DNA of 64,000 bases from Caldisericum exile AZM16c01 (GTDB lineage Bacteria; Caldisericota; Caldisericia; Caldisericales; Caldisericaceae). Made by a program: the position numbers and the translations under genes. Location of the stretch: positions 1 through 64,000 of the forward strand of contig NC_017096.1 in assembly GCF_000284335.1 (NCBI RefSeq). The letters are read 5' to 3'. The first letter of the stretch is position 1, and the number at the start of each line of letters is the position of its first letter. This document shows positions 8,201 through 17,689 of the stretch, piece after piece. The notes beneath the pieces were generated by a model. It did not search any database. It was not told the origin of the DNA and worked only from the letters and a program-made list of their open reading frames with translations.

Positions 8201-10793
8201 ATTTACAGAGAAAGTGCAGGAAGCATTACTTGATGCAAAGAATATCGCAGTAAACTACGGAAACGAAGCGGTTGATGTTGAGCATGTCCTTGTTGCGCTT
8301 ATCAATCAAAAAGATGGTTTTGTTCCAATGATTCTTGAGAATATTGGAGCACCAAAAAATGAAATCCTTAAGGAACTCTATTTCAAAATAGAGCGTTTTC
8401 CAAAGGCTCATGTTACGGAAGAATCCCAATTTTACATTACAAATAGACTTAACTCCCTTTTTGTAAGGGCTGAATCTGAAGCAAAGGCTTTGCAAGATGA
8501 GTTCATTTCAACAGAACACCTGTTTTTAGCATCTCTAACAGATTATGAGATGGGACAAATTTATGCAAAATATGGTATAAATAGGCAGAGTGTTCTACAA
8601 GCAATACAGAACATTAGAGGAGGTAAAAAAGTGGCGGATAGAAATCCTGAAGAGAAAGTTAAAGTGCTTGAAAAATATGGAAGAGATCTTGTAAAACTTG
8701 CAAAAGAAGGAAAACTTGATCCAGTTATTGGGCGCGATGAAGAAATAAGGCGCACGATTCAAATTCTTTCAAGGCGCACTAAAAACAACCCTATCCTTAT
8801 AGGAGAGGCAGGCGTTGGTAAAACTGCAATTGTCGAAGGTATTGCACAGCGTATTGTTTCAGGAGATGTCCCTGAGACTCTTAAAGACAAAACGATTTTC
8901 CAACTTGATATGGGCGCTCTCATTGCAGGCACAAAATTTAGAGGAGAATTTGAAGATAGGTTGAAGGCCGTGCTTGATGAACTGAAAAACTCCGAAGGTC
9001 AAATAATTCTTTTCATTGATGAAATTCATACGATTGTTGGGGCTGGTGCAACGGGTGAAGGCGGAATGGATGCTTCAAATATGCTAAAGCCTGCCCTCGC
9101 AAGGGGAGAGATAAGGACAATTGGTGCAACGACAATTGATGAATACAGAAAATACATTGAAAATGACGCAGCGCTGCAACGAAGATTTCAGCCTGTCCTT
9201 GTTAAAGAGCCGTCGGTTGAAGAAACCATTGCAATTTTAAGGGGTCTTAAGGAACGTTATGAGGTGCATCATGGTGTTAGAATTAAGGATTCTGCACTTG
9301 TTGCAGCAGCAAAACTTTCGTACCGCTACATTACTGATAGATTCCTTCCTGATAAGGCAATTGACCTTATAGATGAGGCAGCATCGCTTTTAAGGATGCA
9401 AATTGACAGTATGCCAGTTGAACTTGATGAACTGACACGAAAGTTAAAACTCCTTGAGATGGAAAAAAGAGCCCTCGAAAAAGAAACAGAGGAAGAATCA
9501 AAGGCAAGGCTTCAAGATATTGAAAAGGAGATTGCAAATCTTAAAGAGTCAGTCGATGCACTAACTTTGAAGTGGAAAAAAGAAAAATCAATTATTGAAG
9601 AGATAAGAAAAATTAAAGCGCAGATTGAAGAACTTAAAACAAAGGCAAACATCGCACAAAGCCAAGGTGATCTTGATACAGCAGCAAAAATTCTCTACGG
9701 CGATATTCCAACTCTTAATAAGCAACTTGAGGGAAAATACGAAGAGTTAAAACAGGTACAGGGAGATAATCCACTTCTTAAAGAGGAAGTTGGTGAAGAA
9801 GAAGTTGCACAGGTTGTTTCAAAGTGGACAGGAATCCCTGTTTCAAAAATGCTTAGAACTGAAAAGGAAAAACTCGTCAACCTTGAGGAAACTCTTAAAA
9901 AGCGTGTTGTAGGTCAGGACCAGGCAGTTGAAGCAGTCTCCAATGCAATAAGACGTGCAAGGGCAGGGCTTTCAGATCCAAATAGACCTATTGGCTCATT
10001 CATCTTCCTTGGGCCAACAGGTGTTGGAAAAACAGAACTTGCGAAGGCTCTTGCAGAAGCACTTTTCGATACAGAAAAAGCATTAATTAGAATTGATATG
10101 TCTGAGTATATGGAGAAATTTGCCGTTTCACGATTGATTGGCGCACCTCCAGGATATGTTGGCTATGAAGAAGGAGGGCAACTAACTGAAGCAGTGAGAA
10201 GACAACCTTACTCTGTTATTCTTCTCGATGAAATTGAAAAGGCACATCCAGATGTATTTAATATCCTTCTTCAGGTGCTTGATGACGGAAGATTAACAGA
10301 CTCGAAAGGACGAACCGTTGACTTTAAAAATACAATCATCATCATGACTTCGAATATTGGAAGTAAATATATAACCGAAATTAATGCAATTCCAGGTACG
10401 GCAGAATATAGAGAGCAGTATGAAAGGGTTGTTGAAAGAGTTTACGAAGAAATGAGACATATCTTCCGTCCAGAATTTTTAAATAGAATTGACGAAATCG
10501 TTGTTTTCAATCCTCTTACTATTAGAGAACTCAAGGCAATCGTTGATTTACTCCTCTCAAAAACCAATGAAAAACTCAAAGAAAAGGGTATCATAGTTGA
10601 GTTTGAAGAGGACGTCAAGACATTTATCATAAACAAGGGATACGATCCTGTTTATGGTGCAAGACCTTTAAGGCGTGCAATACAGAAATATGTCGAGAAC
10701 CCACTTGCAGAATTTATCCTACGTGAAGATATTGAAAAAGGCGAAATTGTTGCCTTTATGGAAAAAGGAGAGGTTAAGTTTAAACTTAAGTGA
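8187..10793 (+). CDS. clpB: ATP-dependent disaggregase ClpB
   Basis: ClpB is a hexameric AAA+ machine that resolubilises aggregates with DnaK. The 868-residue protein has the N-terminal Clp repeat domain (1-145), NBD1 with Walker A GEAGVGKT near 206-213, the long coiled-coil middle domain (about 400-520) characteristic of ClpB, and NBD2 with GPTGVGKT. No ClpP-binding IGF loop is visible. The GTG start at 8187 is preceded by AGGAGG (8172-8177) inside the end of the diguanylate cyclase gene. The stop overlaps the rsmG start, so the cyclase, clpB and rsmG appear to form one transcript. Confidence 0.96.
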   Translation: MDQNKFTEKVQEALLDAKNIAVNYGNEAVDVEHVLVALINQKDGFVPMILENIGAPKNEILKELYFKIERFPKAHVTEESQFYITNRLNSLFVRAESEAKALQDEFISTEHLFLASLTDYEMGQIYAKYGINRQSVLQAIQNIRGGKKVADRNPEEKVKVLEKYGRDLVKLAKEGKLDPVIGRDEEIRRTIQILSRRTKNNPILIGEAGVGKTAIVEGIAQRIVSGDVPETLKDKTIFQLDMGALIAGTKFRGEFEDRLKAVLDELKNSEGQIILFIDEIHTIVGAGATGEGGMDASNMLKPALARGEIRTIGATTIDEYRKYIENDAALQRRFQPVLVKEPSVEETIAILRGLKERYEVHHGVRIKDSALVAAAKLSYRYITDRFLPDKAIDLIDEAASLLRMQIDSMPVELDELTRKLKLLEMEKRALEKETEEESKARLQDIEKEIANLKESVDALTLKWKKEKSIIEEIRKIKAQIEELKTKANIAQSQGDLDTAAKILYGDIPTLNKQLEGKYEELKQVQGDNPLLKEEVGEEEVAQVVSKWTGIPVSKMLRTEKEKLVNLEETLKKRVVGQDQAVEAVSNAIRRARAGLSDPNRPIGSFIFLGPTGVGKTELAKALAEALFDTEKALIRIDMSEYMEKFAVSRLIGAPPGYVGYEEGGQLTEAVRRQPYSVILLDEIEKAHPDVFNILLQVLDDGRLTDSKGRTVDFKNTIIIMTSNIGSKYITEINAIPGTAEYREQYERVVERVYEEMRHIFRPEFLNRIDEIVVFNPLTIRELKAIVDLLLSKTNEKLKEKGIIVEFEEDVKTFIINKGYDPVYGARPLRRAIQKYVENPLAEFILREDIEKGEIVAFMEKGEVKFKLK

Positions 10794-11515
10794 GCGAATT
10801 TACGGAAAAATTAAGGGAGGCTTTGCTAAGTGCCTCCCTTCCATTTGATGAATCAGTATTGACCTATTTTGAGGTTTACAAGAATCTTCTTTTGGATTGG
10901 AATACACACATGAACCTTACAGCAGTCCGAGACGAAGAAGGGATTATTTATAAACATTTCGTTGATTCGCTTATGATTTTGAAGGTTGTGGATAACTTTT
11001 CAAGTTTGCTTGATGTGGGGAGTGGTGCAGGATTTCCAGGTGTGCCTGTAAAAATAGTTAAGCGTGATGTTTCATTGTCTCTCATTGAGTCTCAGAAGAA
11101 AAAGGCAACATTTCTTGAAATTCTTCTTGAGCGTCTTACATTTACTGATGCGAAGGTGTATAACACACGAGCAGAGGAACTTGGGAAAGAACATTTGAGA
11201 GAAAGTTTCGATGTTGTGTGTGAGCGTGAATTTGGAAAAATTCCGATAAATCTTGAGATTGGCCTTCCGTTTGTGAAGTTGGGGGGACGTCTTTTACTTT
11301 ATAAAGGCGCAAAGGACATTGAAAAGATGGATATTTTTAAGATTTTTATTGAAGAATTAGGCGGCTCAATAGAGAAAATAATTCCATATAAACTAAACGA
11401 CCCAATTGAGCGATATATTGTCTCAATCAAAAAAGAATGGTACACGCCAAAACGCTATCCGAGAAGTTATAGTTCAATGTTAAGAGATCTCAAAAAATGG
11501 GGAGAGTTTGCATAA
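10790..11515 (+). CDS. rsmG: 16S rRNA (guanine527-N7)-methyltransferase RsmG
   Basis: RsmG methylates G527 in the 530 loop of 16S rRNA using S-adenosylmethionine. The 241-residue protein has the SAM-binding motif LLDVGSGAGFPGVPVKI near residues 64-80 and the family stretch WNTHMNLTAVRD. The GTG start overlaps the clpB stop (GTGA). rsmG often sits beside gidA near the origin; here it is instead coupled to clpB. Confidence 0.95.
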   Translation: MSEFTEKLREALLSASLPFDESVLTYFEVYKNLLLDWNTHMNLTAVRDEEGIIYKHFVDSLMILKVVDNFSSLLDVGSGAGFPGVPVKIVKRDVSLSLIESQKKKATFLEILLERLTFTDAKVYNTRAEELGKEHLRESFDVVCEREFGKIPINLEIGLPFVKLGGRLLLYKGAKDIEKMDIFKIFIEELGGSIEKIIPYKLNDPIERYIVSIKKEWYTPKRYPRSYSSMLRDLKKWGEFA

Positions 11516-13275
11516 ATAAGGCCTTAAAGCGATTTTTCATTTTCGCCTTAGTCATTCTTATGGGTTTTTCATTCCAATTAAATGCATTTTCAAAAGTTGG
11601 TTCGTATAAAAATGTTTTATGTGATTCGTCAAATCTTGAAAATTTCATTATCTTAACTAAAAAAGATTTCATAGATGCTTTGAAACCGATTGAAGAATTT
11701 TTTCCACAATATAACTACTTTTATATTCCAGTCGAAAGCATTGGCCTACAAGACCCTATGAGCGTAAGGAAATACATTTTTGAACATTTTAATTCAGGAT
11801 ACTTGCTTATTGCTTTAAACGAGCATGTTTTGGAGCAAGGAACCTTGACGATAGATCAATCGGGTTCATTTTCTCCAAAGACAGTGAAATCGGATATGTT
11901 TTATGGGCTTGAGGATATCGATTTTGATAACGATGGAAATTATGGAGAATTTTATGATGATATTTTAAAAAGTGGTTTAAAGTTTAGATTTATTGTTGCG
12001 AGGCTTCCTTTTGATAGCATAAAGGACTTTCAAAAATATTTTGAAAGTTTGAAGGCATTTCGGGATAAATTGCCTTTGGTTTTACTTGCAGCATCGTTTA
12101 TCGCGTTCCCAAATGAAACGTATGATGGTGGAAAAATTCTTACAGGCGATGGTGCACGCCTTACGGAATTATTAAAGGAGAGGTTTTTTAATGACGCTAT
12201 AACACTTTACGAAAAAGGCGGGGATTTTCCATCAATTTACGATTGCACCATGCCTTTGAACAGGGAAAATTTCATAAGCGCTTCAAAGAACGCAACACTA
12301 ATTTTGTGGGATGCACACGGCTCTCAAACAGGAGCATACAGTGAAACGTGGACTGATAAAAACGGCAATGGAATTCCTGAAAATGGCGAATTTACTTTTA
12401 TGCCTTTTATTTCTTCTTCAGATACATTTTCAACAAATGCGATAGTATTCTCAGGAAGTTGCCTGAATCTTCAAGGGTATAATAACCTTGGGAATGCATT
12501 TCTTAAAAATGGATCTGTTGCGTTTGTTGGCTCAAGAGAAGTATCGTATGCCCCGTCGTATTTTCATGAGCCTTCGGATGGTGGTTCTTCGAGCATTATG
12601 TATTATTTTGCTGAAAATCTTTACAAGGGGAAAACCATAGGCAAGGCCCTTTATGATTCTTTTAAGTATTTTTACGATAACCTCCTATATTCCGATTTAG
12701 AGGATCCTGTTGAAAGTGGTCTTCTTAACATTTATGACTTTAATATCTATGGCCTTCCTTCGATAACTTTAAATTATGTAAAAAGTGAGAGAAAAAGTAT
12801 CGGAGGCCTCAACCAAAAGGATTTATCTTTTGAGTTCAATTACGATGATAACAAAAAGGAATTTATAATCAAGGTTTTAAGCGATACGCCTTATTTTGTA
12901 ATTCTACCTAAAGGGCTTTTTGTAAAAAGAGTTTATTATGAAAACTCTAAAAATGCTCCTATCTTTGACTGGTATTTTAACATCGTGAGAGCAAATTTTC
13001 ATTCTCCACTTGTAATAATTGGGGTTGTGAGGGGAGAGGTTCAAGGGAATGTTATTGTTAAAGGTGACGATTTTGAAAATCATTATCCCGTTTCGTTTTC
13101 TGGTTTTGACATAAAAGACTTCAATTTTGACTTCATTGTTGATGAAACGGATTTTGAGATGCTTAAACAATCATTTGGTAAAACTTATATGAACGATGGT
13201 TTTTTATCTCAATGTGATCTTGACTCAAACCTAAAAATAGACGGCACTGATGCCCTTATGTTCTTTCACAAATAA
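11497..13275 (+). CDS. Secreted gingipain-like (C25 / caspase-fold) protein with dockerin-like tail
   Basis: An N-terminal hydrophobic signal segment (about 10-31) marks the 592-residue protein as exported. The central region resembles peptidase C25 (gingipain-type). It has a likely catalytic His274 in WDAHGS and Cys322 in FSGSCLN, each after a hydrophobic strand, followed by AFVGSREVSYAP as in C25 proteins. The last about 50 residues contain two calcium-loop-like repeats (DFNFDFIVDETDFEML and CDLDSNLKIDGTDALMFF), resembling a type I dockerin. The ATG at 11497 lies within rsmG and has only a weak Shine-Dalgarno, suggesting coupling. Activity is inferred from motif spacing only. Confidence 0.75.
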   Translation: MGRVCINKALKRFFIFALVILMGFSFQLNAFSKVGSYKNVLCDSSNLENFIILTKKDFIDALKPIEEFFPQYNYFYIPVESIGLQDPMSVRKYIFEHFNSGYLLIALNEHVLEQGTLTIDQSGSFSPKTVKSDMFYGLEDIDFDNDGNYGEFYDDILKSGLKFRFIVARLPFDSIKDFQKYFESLKAFRDKLPLVLLAASFIAFPNETYDGGKILTGDGARLTELLKERFFNDAITLYEKGGDFPSIYDCTMPLNRENFISASKNATLILWDAHGSQTGAYSETWTDKNGNGIPENGEFTFMPFISSSDTFSTNAIVFSGSCLNLQGYNNLGNAFLKNGSVAFVGSREVSYAPSYFHEPSDGGSSSIMYYFAENLYKGKTIGKALYDSFKYFYDNLLYSDLEDPVESGLLNIYDFNIYGLPSITLNYVKSERKSIGGLNQKDLSFEFNYDDNKKEFIIKVLSDTPYFVILPKGLFVKRVYYENSKNAPIFDWYFNIVRANFHSPLVIIGVVRGEVQGNVIVKGDDFENHYPVSFSGFDIKDFNFDFIVDETDFEMLKQSFGKTYMNDGFLSQCDLDSNLKIDGTDALMFFHK

Positions 13276-13310
13276 ATTGGGGAATAAGAATCTCTTAAAC
13301 TGTTTGTATG

Positions 13311-13333
13311 GGAAGGGTTGAATCTCCCTTTTC
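13311..13333 (+). terminator. Weak hairpin after the gingipain-like gene
   Basis: A short stem AAGGG/CCCTT (13313-13317 with 13326-13330) followed by a short T tract could end the diguanylate cyclase-clpB-rsmG-protease transcript. The stem is short, so this is tentative. Confidence 0.35.
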
Positions 13334-13375
13334 TTACCTTTTATTTTGCTGTGATATTTTCCCTCTAAACCCCTA

Positions 13376-13765
13376 AAAGGTAAAGATAATTTTTATGGTG
13401 GAGTATTGAGAGGGGATTTCGTCCCCTCAGATTTAAAGGCGGAGACTCCTCGTCATTTCATTCCTCGGAGTGACAATTAAAGGTCATTCCGAAGGCTTTA
13501 GCCTGAGGAATCTCCTCCTTTAATAGAGGGGGACTTGCGATTCTCCCCCTCTAACTCCCCCTGAAAGGCTAAGAAAATTTTTTATTTTTAGGGTGGAGTT
13601 GGAGGAGGGTATCCCTCCTCCAATAAGAGGAGATCCCTCACATTCGTTCGATGACCGTCGTTTGTCATTCCGAAGGAGCAAAGCGACTGAGGAATCTCCT
13701 CAGTTTATATTAGAGAGGAATCAATAAAACTCCCCCTCTAACTCCTTCTGAAAGGAGGAGTTTTG
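13376..13765. repeat. Dispersed palindromic repeat block R2
   Basis: This 390-bp stretch has no gene. It is made of repeated modules: TCATTCCGAAGG-type units ending GAGGAATCTCC, CCCCCTCTAACTCCCCCTGA units, and GGAGGAGGG/CCCTCCTCC palindromes. It lies between the gingipain-like gene and the HEPN/MNT pair. Confidence 0.8.
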
Positions 13766-13769
13766 CGCC

Positions 13770-14117
13770 TCAAAATGTTGGGTATATCTTTATCCCTATT
13801 TTTACTGTTTCTTCGGCAATGGGATTTTGCTTTTTAAGAAGTCTTTGAAATTCTTCTTCAGTGTATGCTTTTGGCTCAATTAGTGGAGGAATATTTTCGT
13901 ATAATAATTTCATTCTCTCAATAGGGTGCTTTGGCAATTTTTTTGCAATGATTACCACATCTATATCGGAAGCATCATTAAAGTCTCCCCTTGAAACTGA
14001 TCCAATTACAAAGGCTTCAATTATGTCAATCCTTTTTGAAAGGTTTATGATATAAACCTTTGCCTTTTCAATGTATTCCTTTTGCCTTTGGATTTTGTCT
14101 TTCACTATCTTATACAT
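13770..14117 (-). CDS. mntA: Minimal nucleotidyltransferase (MNT domain), partner of HEPN
   Basis: A small (115-residue) polymerase-beta-like nucleotidyltransferase. It has the motif GSVSRGDFNDASDIDVVI, that is GSxxRG followed by DxD metal ligands. In HEPN/MNT modules the MNT protein neutralises its HEPN partner, in characterised cases by AMPylation. ATG 14117 overlaps the end of the HEPN gene by 8 bp; a TTG at 14138 is an in-frame alternative. The gene is second in a two-gene operon flanked by dispersed repeats on both sides. Confidence 0.82.
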   Translation of the reverse strand: MYKIVKDKIQRQKEYIEKAKVYIINLSKRIDIIEAFVIGSVSRGDFNDASDIDVVIIAKKLPKHPIERMKLLYENIPPLIEPKAYTEEEFQRLLKKQNPIAEETVKIGIKIYPTF

Positions 14118-14526
14118 TGTTGTTTTTAAATGACTCAACGAATTCTATAATTTTTTTTGAGGCGTTTTCGGAAAGTGAAGTGGTATTTTCATCAAAAAAT
14201 TCATGTGGAGAACCTTCGGGATATGCATCAGGATAGCGAGTTGCAATGTAGTTCATATCAAGAATTCTTGCAGATGATTTTAAATCTTCTGAGACCTCAA
14301 TTCCCAAATTTTCTATTTCTTCAAGAAGTTTAAGTAGAGAATGTCCTAAAGCGCTTTTCCCAAAAGCCTTCAAAAGTGCTTTAAGTGCATATTCACCTGC
14401 TTGCTGAAATTTAAAGCAAGCCCAGTTATAAAATTTGAGATCTTTATCGTGTGTGGCAGATTCAAATGTATAAAGGCTTTCCTTGAACCATCTTTCAAAT
14501 TCTTCGGTATCAAAATAGTTTTCCAT
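14110..14526 (-). CDS. HEPN domain protein of a HEPN/MNT pair
   Basis: The 138-residue helical protein has typical HEPN features: YNWACFKFQQAGEYALKALL in the first half and YIATRYPDAYPEGSPHEFF in the second. No clear Rx4-6H RNase motif is visible, so this may be the non-RNase HEPN type. It is the first gene of a pair with the nucleotidyltransferase, the usual toxin-antitoxin-like arrangement. The ATG lies in a short spacer after block R3. The pair may also have a role other than toxin-antitoxin. Confidence 0.8.
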   Translation of the reverse strand: MENYFDTEEFERWFKESLYTFESATHDKDLKFYNWACFKFQQAGEYALKALLKAFGKSALGHSLLKLLEEIENLGIEVSEDLKSSARILDMNYIATRYPDAYPEGSPHEFFDENTTSLSENASKKIIEFVESFKNNNV

Positions 14527-14574
14527 CGTGAATATTATACAATCAATATTGATTTTAAAAAATGCAAAATAGGA

Positions 14575-14945
14575 ATACCTAATTTAGAGGAGGGCTTGCA
14601 ATTCTTCCCCTGAAACAGAATGCTTTTATTTTGTTAGTCATTCCGAAGGAGCAAAGTGACTGAGGAATCTCCTTCTTTAATAGAGGGGGATTAGCAAGAC
14701 TCCCCCTCTAACTCCCCCTGAAAGGCGGAGATCCCTCGCATTCGTTCGGGATGACTTTTTTTGGGGGGAGTACTGAGGGGGGTATTTTGCCCCCTCAGAT
14801 TTAACTAAGGAGATCCCTCACATTCGTTCGGGATAACCATCGTTTGTCATTCCGAAGTGGCGAAGCCACGAGGAATCTCCTCCTTTAAATCGAAGGGGAC
14901 TTACAATTTTCCCCATCTAACTCCTTCAGAAGGTTGTAAAAATAG
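14575..14945. repeat. Dispersed palindromic repeat block R3
   Basis: A gene-free block of the same repeat family, with several TCATTCCGAA...GAGGAATCTCC units, GATCCCTC/GGGATGAC arms and CCCCCTC modules. With R2 it brackets the HEPN/MNT genes. The rest of the gap to 15086 is an AT-rich promoter region. Confidence 0.8.
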
Positions 14946-15025
14946 GGTTTTAGGGAGGTAGTGTTGTGTGCTTACAGATTTATAGGAGAAAAATTTTGTT
15001 TTTTTCCTGTGTGTATAATAGACAC

Positions 15026-15054
15026 ATTGACAAAGTCAATATTGAGCGTATAAT
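15026..15054 (+). promoter_or_regulatory. Promoter of the DUF2892 gene with a palindrome over the -35 box
   Basis: TTGACA (15027-15032), 16 bp, TATAAT (15049-15054), 32 bases before the ATG at 15087. The -35 box is half of a perfect inverted repeat ATTGAC-AAA-GTCAAT (15026-15040), which could be an operator. Confidence 0.75.
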
Positions 15055-15086
15055 ACATAGAGTAGAATTTTTATTGGAGGTGAAAA

Positions 15087-15296
15087 ATGAAAGGATGTCC
15101 AGTTCCTAATGAAGGAAACGTTGATAGAATTATAAGAATTATCATAGGAGTTGTGTTAATTCTTCTTTCTGTATTTGCGCAGATAAATCCAACTTTGAAG
15201 GTTATCTTTATTATCATTGGTGTAATTGCACTTATTACAGGACTTACAGGCTTTTGCCTTGCTTACAAACTCCTCGGAATTTCAACGAGAAAGTAA
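15087..15296 (+). CDS. DUF2892 small membrane protein
   Basis: The 69-residue protein begins MKGCPVPNEGNVDRIIRII and has two membrane helices, matching the DUF2892 inner-membrane family (the YgaP membrane-domain type). Members often lie near sulfur-transfer or redox genes, but their function is unclear. The Shine-Dalgarno is GGAGG (15076-15080). It has its own promoter and a terminator follows, so it is monocistronic. Confidence 0.85.
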   Translation: MKGCPVPNEGNVDRIIRIIIGVVLILLSVFAQINPTLKVIFIIIGVIALITGLTGFCLAYKLLGISTRK

Positions 15297-15322
15297 AATT
15301 TTAGTTCTTTTTATATGTTTTT

Positions 15323-15350
15323 GGGGGTGTTAAAACCCTCTTTTTATTTT
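15323..15350 (+). terminator. Rho-independent terminator after the DUF2892 gene
   Basis: Six-pair stem GGGGGT/ACCCTC (15323-15328 with 15335-15340, one G-T pair), six-base loop, then TTTTT. Confidence 0.7.
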
Positions 15351-15406
15351 TTTAAAAAGTGATTTTCATATACAATTTGGTGGCATGATAAGAAAGGGGT
15401 GGAAAA

Positions 15407-17245
15407 ATGCATCCATTAATTTCTAAAAAAGGTGGAGAGAAACTATTTTTGCTTGGAAACGAGGCTGTCGTAAGAGGTGCAATTGAGGGTGGCGTTGCAG
15501 TTTCTGCAACATACCCTGGTACACCTTCCTCTGAAATTGGTGATACATTTTATGAAATCTACAAGGAATTAGGCATATATTTTGAATTCTCCGTAAACGA
15601 AAAAGTTGCTCTTGAGGTTGCAGCATCGGGTTCTGTATCGGGACTAAGGAGTTTTGTATGGTTCAAACATGTTGGGCTTAACGTTGCATCTGACTCGTTT
15701 ATGTCGCTTGCTTATACGGATATTAGAGGTGGGCTTGTTGTATTGTCGGCTGATGATCCTTCGATGTTTTCATCACAAAACGAACAGGATAACAGGCACT
15801 ACGCAAGACTTGGTAACGCAGTCCTTATTGAGCCTTCAACTCCGCAAGAAATGAAAGATTTAATGCCTTATGCCTTTATGGTTTCAGAAAAGGTGAGGCT
15901 TCCAGTTTTATTTAGGACTACAACTCGCGTTGCTCACATGCGAGGCATAGTTGAACTGGGTGAAATATTCACAAATATTCCCAAAGGCGAGTTTGTAAGG
16001 GATCCATCTAAACTTGTGCCTGTGCCTGCAAATGCCTATAGGTCGAAGGGAGAAATCATTGAAAAACTCAAAAAGGCAAAATACGTTGCAAATGAAAGTG
16101 TATTTAATAAATTAATTGAAGTTGAGGGGAAAATTGATACAGGACTTCTTATTATCGTATCTGGAGTTTCTTTTAATTATGTTATGGATTCACTTTACGA
16201 AAGGAACCTCAAGGCAACGGTACTTAAACTTGCACTTACTTATCCATTCCCAGAGGAACTTGTTGTTAGTGCATTGAAAGAAAAAGATAAAATTCTTGTT
16301 GTTGAAGAAGTTGACCCGATAATGGAAAAAGAAATCTTTTACATTCTTGGAAGGCATGGGCTTAATAAGAAAGTCTATGGAAAACTTGACGGAACTTTGC
16401 CGTATGCTTACGAATACAATCAGGAGATAATTGAACGTGCCTTTGAACAAATTTTGGGAGTGAATTTTGAAAGACCAAGACCGTTGAAAACAGACCTCCC
16501 TCTTGCTGCACGCCCTCCCGTTTTTTGCCCAGGGTGTCCACATAGAGGAATGTATGATGCTGTAAAAAGAGCAGTTAACGAGTTAGGGATTGATGCAATT
16601 TATCCAAACGATATTGGTTGCTACACGCTTTCTATAAATGCACCGTTTAATATGGCAGATTACCTTCTTTCGATGGGTTCAAGTGTTGGCACTGCATCTG
16701 GTTTGTCAAAATTTTCGGGTAAGAAAGTCATTGCCTTCATTGGTGATTCAACTTTCTTCCATGCAGGGCTTCCTGCACTTGTAAATGCAGTACATAATAA
16801 AGACAATTTTACGCTTGTTATTCTTGATAATAGAACTACTGCAATGACAGGTGCACAGCCAAACCCTGGCCTTGACGAAGAGGATAAAAAGGAAATTGAT
16901 ATCGAGAATGTTGTAAAAGGGCTTGGTGTTGATTTTGTAAAAACGGTTGATCCATACAACCTTAAAATGTCAACGGATGCTGTAAAAGAAGCACTCAACA
17001 CAGAAGGTGTAAGTGTTGTAATCTCAAAGAGGGAATGTGCACTCATTGTCCCCAAGAAAAAATACACATTTGTTGTTGACCTTGATAAGTGCACCGGTTG
17101 TATGAACTGCATAAATGAGATTGCATGTCCTGCAATGTATGTAACGGAAAACCACAAAGTTCAAATTGATGAAATTCTGTGTGATGGCTGTGCTGTGTGC
17201 GTGCAAACTTGCCCTGAAAAAGCCATAAAGGTAAGGAAGAGTTAA
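15407..17245 (+). CDS. iorA: Indolepyruvate:ferredoxin oxidoreductase, alpha subunit
   Basis: IorA carries the thiamine pyrophosphate site that oxidatively decarboxylates aryl pyruvates from aromatic amino acids, passing electrons to ferredoxin. The 612-residue protein has the N-terminal pyrimidine-binding domain (YPGTPSSEIG), a C-terminal TPP domain (FCPGCPHRGMY; GDSTFFHAG), and a tail with two [4Fe-4S] motifs (CTGCMNCINEIAC and CDGCAVCVQTCP). The Shine-Dalgarno AGGGGTGG precedes the ATG. The beta subunit gene (iorB) is not adjacent; the next sequence is a broken gene on the other strand. The missing iorB must be elsewhere or the enzyme works without it. Confidence 0.93.
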   Translation: MHPLISKKGGEKLFLLGNEAVVRGAIEGGVAVSATYPGTPSSEIGDTFYEIYKELGIYFEFSVNEKVALEVAASGSVSGLRSFVWFKHVGLNVASDSFMSLAYTDIRGGLVVLSADDPSMFSSQNEQDNRHYARLGNAVLIEPSTPQEMKDLMPYAFMVSEKVRLPVLFRTTTRVAHMRGIVELGEIFTNIPKGEFVRDPSKLVPVPANAYRSKGEIIEKLKKAKYVANESVFNKLIEVEGKIDTGLLIIVSGVSFNYVMDSLYERNLKATVLKLALTYPFPEELVVSALKEKDKILVVEEVDPIMEKEIFYILGRHGLNKKVYGKLDGTLPYAYEYNQEIIERAFEQILGVNFERPRPLKTDLPLAARPPVFCPGCPHRGMYDAVKRAVNELGIDAIYPNDIGCYTLSINAPFNMADYLLSMGSSVGTASGLSKFSGKKVIAFIGDSTFFHAGLPALVNAVHNKDNFTLVILDNRTTAMTGAQPNPGLDEEDKKEIDIENVVKGLGVDFVKTVDPYNLKMSTDAVKEALNTEGVSVVISKRECALIVPKKKYTFVVDLDKCTGCMNCINEIACPAMYVTENHKVQIDEILCDGCAVCVQTCPEKAIKVRKS

Positions 17246-17650
17246 ATTGGATCAAAGTGCACAGTTATGTTGTATGCCTCTCTCTTTTGGACGGCCTCTT
17301 CAACTGAACTTGCAATATTATGGGCTTCTTCGACACTTAGGTTGTCTTTTACTTCCACATGCAATGAAATGATTGTGTTTGTGACATAATCATGCACATA
17401 AATCTCATGGATGTTTAGAACCCCTGGAACTTACAAAGTAGCATCAGTATCTTATTAGTTAGATCTGAATCTGATGCTTTGCCAATAGCATTGGTTGAAC
17501 TATATAAAAGTCCAACTGCAACCCATCCAATGAGTCCTGCAACACCAAGCGCAAGAATTCCATCAACTCTATAAATTCCAAATTTTGAGAATATTAGGCC
17601 AAAAGCAACAAAGAGCGTTGCAATCGCATCAGATCTGTTATACTATGCAT
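17242..17650 (-). pseudogene. Decayed cation diffusion facilitator (CDF) transporter, C-terminal part
   Basis: Two reading frames on the minus strand together give the last third of a CDF metal efflux protein. The membrane part reads RSDAIATLFVAFGLIF then YRVDGILALGVAGLIG; after a frame break near 17430 comes the cytosolic domain IHEIYVHDYVTNTIISLHVE and a typical C-terminus ending HFDPI. The N-terminal membrane helices and metal-site aspartates are absent. Its stop overlaps the iorA stop by 3 bp. An intact CDF gene lies at 24652. Confidence 0.8.
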
Positions 17651-17689
17651 CTTACAATATATTATGCTAACTTGTTTAAAAAAATCAAA

